Below, piece after piece: positions 12,901 to 19,368 of a DNA stretch of 64,000 nt. A program made the position numbers and the translations under genes. The notes beneath the pieces are model-generated. The model saw only the letters and a program-made list of their open reading frames with translations, ran no database searches and was not told the origin of the DNA. Position 1 is the first letter of the stretch; each line of letters begins with the position of its first letter. The stretch spans positions 1-64,000 of the forward strand of contig CBDURO010000001.1 of NCBI GenBank assembly GCA_965369995.1, in the 5' to 3' direction. The stretch is from JAHJCW01 sp965369995. GTDB lineage: Bacteria > Fidelibacterota > Marinisomatia > Marinisomatales > JAHJCW01.

Positions 12901-12982
12901 TGGAAACACCTTGCGCAAAGCTAGAGGACATCGTAAATAATATTACCGTAAAAATAGATATTAGATATTTATTAAACTTCAT
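9959..12982 (-). CDS. Large exported TPR-repeat protein
   Basis: A 1007-residue protein with a signal peptide (residues 1-24, ending SSSFAQ) and no lipobox cysteine, so a soluble periplasmic location is likely. The remainder is made of more than twenty TPR-type helical hairpins of about 35 residues, many with the FxxFxxxYPxSxxxxDA pattern typical of the YbgF/BamD branch (for example FPFSTLVDDAVFLVGESYY). It is the first gene of the operon and is followed by the TonB-box barrel, exbB, exbD and tonB. The co-location suggests a periplasmic scaffold for that machine. YbgF (CpoB) also sits in Tol-Pal operons, but this protein is about four times longer and lacks the YbgF coiled coil. The precise role is unknown. 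Confidence 0.85.
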   Translation of the reverse strand: MKFNKYLISIFTVILFTMSSSFAQGVSNNERNDYLIALGLFEDGLYQSTELRLQDFLYKYPTSEWRESAYYLLGKSQFYLKKYPEVRNILKEFMVQFPFSTLVDDAVFLVGESYYEENNFVNAAGQFTKIADDFPKSELVNKANYWAGESYFEIPDYDNAAYYYSQVINSNEDDLKDYAYYSIGWSNLLNKNYSKAISAFQSLIDLFPESELISDAKFKIGECYWRNKEYQATIDILSSIDMSEESEQYQSSGHYFLGDSYYETHRLNQAINEFQTVISNFPQSDFVNEARIGLGWIYLKEKRFADAVIIYDNLVQNTGPGELQNQSKYLLGISLKNSGHPERGDITLEELATVASESQFADNALYELGLGYFDRENYQVAYQKFASVTKSYSNSDVFDQALKMSGECLLELERYSDAEAVYAKMITNSSNPELAVESKYRLGWSQYKSGNRDAAKVTFQNFIDANPKHKLVDLALYWLGECQYEDKEYKNSENTFTQLLRNYSGSSKRMDAIYARAYSKYAQKDYEAARKDFTALLNQYPNSPHKFDATYQSGNCYFILKDFKNALSSYKSAQQILRRDQPNEAMKIRTSFQIARTLSNLDRRNNAIKEFESIYENYPSNEFADDAIFEVASLNLRQLNKPENAITLYRQLINNYPNSNHLDNAYIDMGNAYYNLQNYEDAIKNYNYIISYFPNSPVIGDAVTGVQDSYLILGKIDEANSVVENYVNQNPQSKFSVELLLKNADSYLVKEQPDKAINQFNIIVNNYSNDPLAANAFLGLGDAYLMKGNTSNAISYYEKINVNYPKSQIAPYTLVKLGEIYSLQNEYSKAEATFRKAIRNYPNSQETAAAYLGIGKAQEKLDKMDSAKSNYQYIIENFSKTIESDEARNKIGRIITTKGDVLNAIKYFKTVIARRTDAIAAEAQYLIGWSHLSQDNYSFALEELLKVRYLYSRHEYWVYSATLDAALCQEKLNKNDEAIKLYNIVLENNSDNQFAEEATAGLSRLTN

Positions 12983-13287
12983 CTTGATAGGATTTTCTTT
13001 TTACAATGTGGTAATTTAAGAAAATATTTGATAATTCGGGTTCATTTTATGTGTTATTTCACGATAACAAAATGGGAAAGTTTCATTATAAAGAGGGATC
13101 AGGGGTCAGAGGTTGGGGAGCAGTAGCAGTAGCATCTTTAATTGATAGTCAATCGATAATAGTAAATAGTCAATAATCAATTTCTCCGTGTCCTCTGCCT
13201 GTCCGCCGTAGCCTTGGCGTAGGAGGGTGGCAATTCAACTTTAATCAGACTAAATTCCGCTGCAATAAATATGAATAAATTTATAAA
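12983..13287. repeat. Divergent intergenic region with degenerate repeat words
   Basis: This 305-nt gap separates the minus-strand TPR operon from the plus-strand porX-like gene, so it must hold both promoters, although no convincing -35/-10 pair was identified. From about 13085 it contains low-complexity phrases that recur in other gaps: a gcagtagcagta run (near 13120), aatagtaaatag (13158-13169, again at 16166) and a tccgtgtcctctgc phrase. An imperfect GC-rich hairpin follows near 13200-13230. No ORF with coding character was seen. Confidence 0.5.
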
Positions 13288-14844
13288 TTGAACAAAACAC
13301 GCGGAAATATAATTTGGGTTGATGATGAAATAGATCATCTAAAACCGCATATAATATCTTTAGAGGATAAGGGGTATAAAGTTACACCAATATCCAACGG
13401 ATGGGATGCTATAACAGCAGTGAAAACACATTCTTATGATTTGGTTCTTATGGATCATTTTATGCCCGGTATAGATGGTATTGAAACAGTGCGCCGAATA
13501 AAGGAAATTAAACCTGAATTACCTGTTATAATGATCACAAAAAGTGAAGAAGAATGGCTCATGGATGAAGCCATCTCTGAGCAAGTTGCTGAATATCTAA
13601 TCAAACCGGTAAATCCTTCACAGATTTTTAGCGCATGTAAACGTGTCCTTGAAAAATCTCGTATTATTGATGAGAAAACGACGAGTGATTATTTAAAGGA
13701 ATTTAGAGAAATCGAATCGAGAATTCAAGAATCCATGACAATCGATGATTGGTGGAATCTGTATAATAAATTAGTCGGTTGGCAGTTAAAATTTGATGCA
13801 AAACGTAAGTCTGAATTAACGGGAATATTGGATGAACAGATTCAATCTTGTAATCGTGAATTTATTCATTTTATTGATAATGAGTATACTGGATGGTTGA
13901 AAAATGATGATCGTCCACCACTTTCTCCTGATATTTTACCGAGATTTTGTCTCCCAAAACTTGAAAACAAAGAAAAGGTCTGTTTATTTGTTGTTGATTG
14001 TTTGCGATATGATCATTTAATGGCAATATTGCCACAAATTTCTCAGTATTTCGATATTCAAATGGATTATGCCGTTTCCATTTTACCAACTGCCACACCA
14101 TTTGCAAGGAACGCTATATTTAGCGGTTTATACCCCGATGAAATGTTCACAAAATATCCTGAACAGAAAAAATTGATTGCGAATCACGAAGCACACCAAA
14201 ATAAATTTGAAGCCGAATTTCTCCAGGATTTATTAAAACGCAATGGCTTAACAAATATTAGTTCTCATTATCACAAAATTTGGAAAGCCGAAGAAGGGCA
14301 GAGGTTTAATAATCGCTTAAGCGACTACATGAATCACGATTTGATAGCCGTTGTGATTAATTTTATTGATTTACTGGCACACAAAAGATCTGAATCCAAT
14401 ATTATAAAAGAAATGGTACCGGATGAAACCGGCTATCGCCAAGCAGTACGAAATTGGTTTGAAAATTCATGGTTTTTTGAAAGCTTAATTCAACTCGCCG
14501 AGAGTGATTATCATGTAATTATTACAAGTGATCATGGTAGTGTTAGGGTGCAAAAGGGAGTGATGGTTGCTGCTGACAAAGAGGCATCATCAGGTGTTCG
14601 TTATAAATATGGTAGGAATCTTAATAGCAAAGATAAAAACGCCTTAGTTATTAAAAAACCAAGTTTGTATCGGCTTCCTGATATTGGTTCGCAGTCGAGT
14701 TATTTAATCGCTAAAGGCGATGCATATTTTCTTTATCCAACGCAGCTTCATCAATACCAAACTGTTTTCAAGGATAGTTTCCAACATGGTGGCATTTCAA
14801 TGGAAGAAATGTTAATTCCGGTTGCCACATTAAAAGGTAAATAA
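13288..14844 (+). CDS. porX: PorX-like response regulator with PglZ domain
   Basis: A 518-residue two-domain protein. Residues 6-125 form a CheY-like receiver with acidic pocket D12/D13, phospho-acceptor D56 (in LVLMDHFMPG), a switch residue in MITKS and the lysine of LIKPVNP. Residues about 220-515 are an alkaline-phosphatase-like PglZ domain with FVVDCLRYDH, the candidate nucleophile Thr in SILPTATPFARNAIF, NFIDLLAHKRSE and ITSDHGSVRV. This is the architecture of PorX, the Bacteroidota regulator of type IX secretion, whose PglZ domain is a zinc phosphodiesterase. The start is TTG at 13288, because the only nearby ATG (13271) runs out of frame into a stop. Its stop overlaps the start of tsaE by 1 nt. 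No T9SS structural gene lies in the window, so the target is unknown. Confidence 0.9.
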   Translation: MNKTRGNIIWVDDEIDHLKPHIISLEDKGYKVTPISNGWDAITAVKTHSYDLVLMDHFMPGIDGIETVRRIKEIKPELPVIMITKSEEEWLMDEAISEQVAEYLIKPVNPSQIFSACKRVLEKSRIIDEKTTSDYLKEFREIESRIQESMTIDDWWNLYNKLVGWQLKFDAKRKSELTGILDEQIQSCNREFIHFIDNEYTGWLKNDDRPPLSPDILPRFCLPKLENKEKVCLFVVDCLRYDHLMAILPQISQYFDIQMDYAVSILPTATPFARNAIFSGLYPDEMFTKYPEQKKLIANHEAHQNKFEAEFLQDLLKRNGLTNISSHYHKIWKAEEGQRFNNRLSDYMNHDLIAVVINFIDLLAHKRSESNIIKEMVPDETGYRQAVRNWFENSWFFESLIQLAESDYHVIITSDHGSVRVQKGVMVAADKEASSGVRYKYGRNLNSKDKNALVIKKPSLYRLPDIGSQSSYLIAKGDAYFLYPTQLHQYQTVFKDSFQHGGISMEEMLIPVATLKGK

Positions 14845-15269
14845 TGTTGGGTACATTTATAACTAAATCTCTGGAGGAAACAAAAAAATTAGCTGCAAAA
14901 ATCGCAAATGAAGTTGCGATAGGTAATGTGACTGCCTTGATTGGTGATTTAGGTACAGGGAAAACAGTTTTTGCGCAAGGTTTCGCTAAAGCGATGGGTA
15001 TTAAGGAAACGGTGGGGTCTCCTACATTTAAACTTATTAGTGAATATGAGGGTAAAAAATCTTGGTTATATCATATTGATTGTTACAGACTAAAAAATGC
15101 ACAACAATTTATAAATATAGGTGGGGAAGAATATTTAGCGCCTGACAAAGGTATTACTTTAATAGAATGGGCGGATATTATTAACGAAATCTTACCAAAA
15201 GGTGCAATTATAATTAAATTTAAACGAATATCCGGCAAGCCTAATCACCGAGAAATAATTATAAGCTGA
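14844..15269 (+). CDS. tsaE: tRNA threonylcarbamoyladenosine biosynthesis ATPase TsaE
   Basis: A 141-residue cytosolic P-loop ATPase with Walker A GDLGTGKT at residues 34-41, the family SPTF motif (VGSPTFKLISEY) and a Walker-B-like HIDCYRL. TsaE drives turnover of the TsaB-TsaD complex that makes the t6A37 modification on ANN-decoding tRNAs. Length is normal. Its start overlaps the porX-like stop (TAATG) and tsaB follows after 5 nt, so it is co-expressed with both. I recall tsaE next to porX in Bacteroidota genomes too, which would make this an ancestral neighbourhood. That point is from memory. Confidence 0.96.
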   Translation: MLGTFITKSLEETKKLAAKIANEVAIGNVTALIGDLGTGKTVFAQGFAKAMGIKETVGSPTFKLISEYEGKKSWLYHIDCYRLKNAQQFINIGGEEYLAPDKGITLIEWADIINEILPKGAIIIKFKRISGKPNHREIIIS

Positions 15270-15274
15270 TTTCC

Positions 15275-15982
15275 ATGAAATTAATTGCGATAGAAACATC
15301 AACCGATATATGTAGCATTGCCTATATTCATAATGGAGCGTGTGAAAATATTATTGAAGAAAAAATTCCAAGGCAACATGCAGAGAAATTACCATTGTTT
15401 TACGATGAATTAGTAAAACTGACCGGATTGAGATTATCTGAAATAGATGCAATTGCTGTGTCAATTGGTCCGGGTTCTTTCACCGGATTAAGAATTGGTT
15501 TAAGTTATGCAAAAGGATTAGCTTGTGGTTACAAAAAACCGATTGTGCCGGTTCCAACAATGCAATCTCTATTACATGGAAGTGGGATTGAAGTTGGAAA
15601 TGTTGCGGTAGTAATGCGTTCGCATGGGGATAAGTATTTTGTCTGGAATCAGGTGTCAGGGATCATTGGTCAGGGTTCAGGAGGCAGTAGCAGTAAATAT
15701 TCACGTATTCACGTGTTAACGTGCGAAAGTGTTAATGATTTAGGAATTGATTTGCCCAATACCAAAATTATTTACTGGAACTGTGAAAAATTGTTTGGTG
15801 AAGTTGAAAAAATGCAAAATGTTATGCCCGTAAAACCTTCAGCTAAGTGGATAGGAGAGTTAGCCTATCAAAATTATAACAAATGGGTAGTTGAAAACCC
15901 ATACAAATTGGTACCGGATTATGTATCGCCTTTTAAAATCGGAAATCTGAAATCTGAAAGAAGATTTATGAGAAGATGTTAA
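15275..15982 (+). CDS. tsaB: tRNA threonylcarbamoyladenosine biosynthesis protein TsaB
   Basis: A 235-residue protein with the ASKHA-fold N-terminal signature (LIAIETSTDICSIAY), the RQHAEKLPLFYDELV segment and SIGPGSFTGLRIGLSYAKGL near residues 64-83. TsaB is the scaffold partner of TsaD in t6A synthesis. Two oddities are seen. Residues about 129-147 (GIIGQGSGGSSSKYSRIHV) look like a low-complexity insert encoded by repeat-like DNA. The C-terminal tail after SPFKIG is encoded by aaatctgaaatctgaaag, a phrase resembling the flanking intergenic repeats. The core fold appears intact, so the gene is probably functional. Confidence 0.93.
   Translation: MKLIAIETSTDICSIAYIHNGACENIIEEKIPRQHAEKLPLFYDELVKLTGLRLSEIDAIAVSIGPGSFTGLRIGLSYAKGLACGYKKPIVPVPTMQSLLHGSGIEVGNVAVVMRSHGDKYFVWNQVSGIIGQGSGGSSSKYSRIHVLTCESVNDLGIDLPNTKIIYWNCEKLFGEVEKMQNVMPVKPSAKWIGELAYQNYNKWVVENPYKLVPDYVSPFKIGNLKSERRFMRRC
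15652..15724 (+). repeat. Repeat-like insert within tsaB
   Basis: This in-frame stretch contains gggatcattggtcagg, ggcagtagcagta and cacgtgttaacgtg. Similar strings occur in the intergenic DNA at 13088-13130 (gggatcaggggtcag, then gcagtagcagta) and in the repeat cores near 23870 and 49680 (gttaacgtg). The encoded peptide is Gly/Ser-rich. Repeat DNA appears to have entered the gene without breaking the frame. The match is partial and could be convergent low complexity. Confidence 0.5.
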
Positions 15983-16201
15983 TGTATTCAGGTGTTAATT
16001 AGTTTAAGAATGGTTCTGTGAATGACGACTAATGACTACTTAATAATCATCAATGACAGCGCAGCGTATCCATTTTTACAACTTAACTCTTTTAACTTGG
16101 GACTTAAAACTTCTAAATAAATTTGTATATTCCCGGTCAATAAAAATTATAAAATATCAATATTCAATAGTAAATAGACAATAGAAAATATTCAAATACA
16201 A
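15983..16201. repeat. Intergenic region with degenerate repeat words
   Basis: A 219-nt gap between tsaB and accD. It holds the phrases gactaatgactacttaataa (compare aataactacttaatgact near 49737), gcgcagcgtat (compare gcgtagcgaat near 49754) and aatagtaaatagacaatag (16166-16184, compare 13158). No ORF and no clear terminator was seen. The accD promoter may lie here. Confidence 0.5.
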
Positions 16202-17038
16202 ATGGCATGGTTTCACAGAAAAGACGAAAAATTTAAAGATTCACAAAAGAAATCTATTCCGGATGACTTATGGGTAAAATGTCCATCTTGTTCGGAAATA
16301 TTATATAAACCGGAGTTGAAGAAAAATCATTCGGTTTGTCGTCATTGTAAACACCATTTCAGGATAAATTCAACCGAATATATTAAATTGATATTAGATG
16401 ATGGAACAGAAAAGGAGGTTTTTGGTAATATCACTTCCGTAGATAAATTAAAGTTCAAATCGGAAAGGAAATATACCGATCAGTTAAAAATAGCGAAAAA
16501 TAAAACAAATGATTTAGAAGCAATCCGTTGTTTTGAAGGTAATATTAGTAAGATGCCCATAATACTAGGTGTGATGAATTTTGAATTTATCGGTGGAAGC
16601 ATGGGCTCTGTTGTAGGAGAAAAAGTTTCTCGCGCAATTAAGCTTGCTGATAAAAAGAAAGTACCTCTGATAATTGTATGTGCTTCCGGTGGTGCACGTA
16701 TGCAGGAAGGAGTATTATCGCTGATGCAATTAGCGAAAACAAGTGCCAATCTTGCTAAATTTATGGACAATGGTGGATTGTATATACCGTTATTAACTAA
16801 TCCTACAACCGGTGGTGTGACAGCAAGTTACGGGATGTTAGGTGACATTAATCTCGCAGAACCAAAAGCTTTAATTGGATTTGCCGGACCAAGAGTTATT
16901 AAACAAACGATTAGTCAAGATTTACCTGAAGGATTCCAACGATCAGAATTTTTATTAGAAAAAGGATTTATTGATCTAATAGTACCACGTTCCGAATTAA
17001 AAGATACTTTAACAACTGTATTAAATACATTATTATGA
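16202..17038 (+). CDS. accD: Acetyl-CoA carboxylase carboxyltransferase subunit beta
   Basis: A 278-residue subunit of the carboxyltransferase that transfers the carboxyl group from biotin to acetyl-CoA, the first step of fatty acid synthesis. The N-terminal zinc ribbon has C27, C30, C46 and C49. The crotonase-like carboxyltransferase domain follows, with CASGGARMQEG and the oxyanion region TTGGVTASYGMLGD. Length is normal for AccD. The alpha subunit (accA) is not in the window. The stop overlaps the surE start (ATGA). Confidence 0.98.
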   Translation: MAWFHRKDEKFKDSQKKSIPDDLWVKCPSCSEILYKPELKKNHSVCRHCKHHFRINSTEYIKLILDDGTEKEVFGNITSVDKLKFKSERKYTDQLKIAKNKTNDLEAIRCFEGNISKMPIILGVMNFEFIGGSMGSVVGEKVSRAIKLADKKKVPLIIVCASGGARMQEGVLSLMQLAKTSANLAKFMDNGGLYIPLLTNPTTGGVTASYGMLGDINLAEPKALIGFAGPRVIKQTISQDLPEGFQRSEFLLEKGFIDLIVPRSELKDTLTTVLNTLL

Positions 17039-17796
17039 ACAAACGCCCAAATATACTTGTCACGAACGATGATGGAATTTTTGCACCCGGTATTTATGCT
17101 CTGTGGGAGGCAATGCAAGAAATCGGTGATGTAACAGTAGTAGCACCCGACACAGAAAAAAGCGCCGTAGGACATGCAATTACCATAACAGATCCGATAA
17201 GAGTGGAACAAATTCATAGAAAGAATGGATTTGAAGGATTTGCAGTTAAAGGTACACCGGCAGATTGTGTAAAAATTGCGGGTCGATCATTAATGAAAAC
17301 ACCTCCTGATATTGTAGTCTCGGGAATTAATTCAGGTGCAAATGTCGGAAGTAATATTATTTACTCAGGAACAGTATCGGCTGCAACAGAAGGAACAATA
17401 CTTGGCATTCCCTCAATAGCGATTAGTTTAAATTCCATAAGGGGTGGCGATATGACTGCATCGCAAAAAGTTGCGAAAATTGTAGTCAAAAAGGTACTTG
17501 AAAATGGATTGCCCATGGGAGTTTTACTAAACGTGAACGTACCTAATATTCCAGAAGAATCCATCAAAGGATATCGTATTACGAAACAAGGGAAATTAGT
17601 TTTTAAGGATCAATTTGAAAAACGCGAAGACCCACGTGGAAAGTTTTACTATTGGATGAAGGGTGAAAATGTTAATGATACTAACAACGATACTGACGGA
17701 TATGCTATTCAAAACGATTTTGTGAGTATAACACCAATACATTATCAGCTAACTAATGAATCGTTTTTAAAGACACTTAAAAGTTGGGAATTTTAG
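17035..17796 (+). CDS. surE: 5'/3'-nucleotidase SurE
   Basis: A 253-residue metal-dependent phosphatase acting on nucleoside monophosphates. The metal-binding motif ILVTNDDGIFAPG lies at residues 7-19 with D12 and D13, followed by DTEKSAVGHAIT and VVSGINSGANVG, which supply the remaining metal and phosphate ligands. Length is typical. It is translationally coupled to accD upstream (4-nt overlap). Its TAG stop shares a base with the likely GTG start of guaA. Confidence 0.97.
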   Translation: MNKRPNILVTNDDGIFAPGIYALWEAMQEIGDVTVVAPDTEKSAVGHAITITDPIRVEQIHRKNGFEGFAVKGTPADCVKIAGRSLMKTPPDIVVSGINSGANVGSNIIYSGTVSAATEGTILGIPSIAISLNSIRGGDMTASQKVAKIVVKKVLENGLPMGVLLNVNVPNIPEESIKGYRITKQGKLVFKDQFEKREDPRGKFYYWMKGENVNDTNNDTDGYAIQNDFVSITPIHYQLTNESFLKTLKSWEF

Positions 17797-19352
17797 TGGA
17801 TTCACACCATAATCAGGGGGTTGTAATACTTGATTTTGGTTCGCAATATACTCGGTTAATTGCACGTCGGATACGTGAGCAAAATATTTTTTCTGAAATA
17901 TTACCTTCGAATACTAGAAGTGATAAAATTCGCAGACATAATCCAAAAGCACTCATTTTGTCAGGTGGTCCTTCTAGTGTATATTCTAAATCTGCCCCAA
18001 AACATGATGAATCAATTTTCGATTTAGACATACCTATTCTCGGTATCTGTTATGGTTTACATTTGCTAGTGCAGCATTATGGCGGAAAAATCGACACTTC
18101 TGATATTAAGGAATATGGATTTGATGAAATAAGAATTGGCATTAAATCTGATTTATTCGATACTATTCCTAGTACAACTAAAGTATGGATGAGCCATGCC
18201 GATAAAGTATCTGAATTACCAAAAAATTGGGAAATAACCGCTGAATCATCTAATGGAATTGTGGCAAGTTTAGAGAGTAAATCTGAAAAACGATATGCAA
18301 CACAATTTCATCCGGAAGTGGATCACACAGAGAAAGGGAAAGAAATATTATCAAATTTTTTATTCAAAATAGCAAAATGTAATCCAACTTGGACACCCGA
18401 TAATGTTATCAGTGAAAAAATCGCTGAAATACAACAAACCGTAGGCAAATCGGGGAAAGTGTTAACAGCTGTTAGTGGCGGTGTAGATTCATCGGTTGTT
18501 GCAGCACTATTAAATAAAGCTATTGGCAACAGAGCGATATCAGTAATCATAGATCATGGGATGCTAAGGAAAAATGAAGCCCAAAATTGTATAAAATCAC
18601 TCAAAGAACACCTTGGTGTAAATATACAATTATTTGATGAATCGGAAATATTCTTAAAACGTCTCAAAGGCGTTAAAAATCCTGAGAAGAAAAGAAAAAT
18701 TATAGGTGAACAATTTATAAGATCCTTTGAAAAAATAGCTAAAAGAATTGGTCATACAGATTATTTAGCTCAAGGAACTTTATATACAGATGTGATTGAA
18801 AGTGGTGGACTTGGGATCACAAATGCAGCACAAGTAATTAAAAGTCATCATAATGTTGGTGGGCTTCCTAAAAATATGGAATTAAAACTAATTGAACCTT
18901 TAAGAGAATTGTTCAAGGATGAAGTGAGAAAAATCGGTATAGAATTAGGATTGTCTGATAAACTTTTAAAACGTCATCCATTTCCCGGACCCGGACTAGC
19001 GGTAAGAATTCTTGGTTCAATTACTCAAAAACGAGTAAAGATGTTACAGGAAGCTGATGATATCTTTATTAGTATTTTACAGGAAGAAGGTATTTATGAT
19101 GATATCTGGCAGGCTTTTGCGGTGCTAATACCGGTTAAAACAGTGGGAGTGATGGGAGACAACAGAACGTATGAAAATCTCATAGGTTTGCGAGCAGTTA
19201 CGAGTTTGGATGGTATGACCGCAGACTGGTCTCGGATACCGGACAAAATATTGTCAAAAATTTCAAATAAGATAGTAAATTCTGTAAGCGGTATTAATCG
19301 CGTTGTATATGATATAACATCAAAACCGCCCGGAACTATCGAATGGGAATAA
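17796..19352 (+). CDS. guaA: GMP synthase (glutamine-hydrolysing)
   Basis: A protein of about 518 residues converting XMP to GMP. The N-terminal class I glutamine amidotransferase domain has the catalytic cysteine in ILGICYGLHLL and the histidine and glutamate in ATQFHPEVDH. The ATP-pyrophosphatase domain has the PP-loop VSGGVDSSVVAALL. The C-terminal dimerisation domain ends KPPGTIEWE, as in the family. I place the start at GTG 17796, which overlaps the surE stop. TTG at 17784 in the same frame would add four residues and cannot be excluded. glmS follows after 16 nt, linking two glutamine-dependent enzymes. Confidence 0.97.
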   Translation: MDSHHNQGVVILDFGSQYTRLIARRIREQNIFSEILPSNTRSDKIRRHNPKALILSGGPSSVYSKSAPKHDESIFDLDIPILGICYGLHLLVQHYGGKIDTSDIKEYGFDEIRIGIKSDLFDTIPSTTKVWMSHADKVSELPKNWEITAESSNGIVASLESKSEKRYATQFHPEVDHTEKGKEILSNFLFKIAKCNPTWTPDNVISEKIAEIQQTVGKSGKVLTAVSGGVDSSVVAALLNKAIGNRAISVIIDHGMLRKNEAQNCIKSLKEHLGVNIQLFDESEIFLKRLKGVKNPEKKRKIIGEQFIRSFEKIAKRIGHTDYLAQGTLYTDVIESGGLGITNAAQVIKSHHNVGGLPKNMELKLIEPLRELFKDEVRKIGIELGLSDKLLKRHPFPGPGLAVRILGSITQKRVKMLQEADDIFISILQEEGIYDDIWQAFAVLIPVKTVGVMGDNRTYENLIGLRAVTSLDGMTADWSRIPDKILSKISNKIVNSVSGINRVVYDITSKPPGTIEWE

Positions 19353-19368
19353 TTTATAAAGGAAATAT

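Noticed and set aside
9959..12982. Regularly spaced similar blocks, considered as a CRISPR array
   Set aside because: The blocks are about 105 nt apart, diverged, in frame, and translate to TPR repeats. No array of identical short repeats with unique spacers exists in the window.
19353..19368. glmS ribozyme
   Set aside because: The gap before glmS is only 16 nt and the upstream sequence is the guaA coding end, leaving no room for the ribozyme core.
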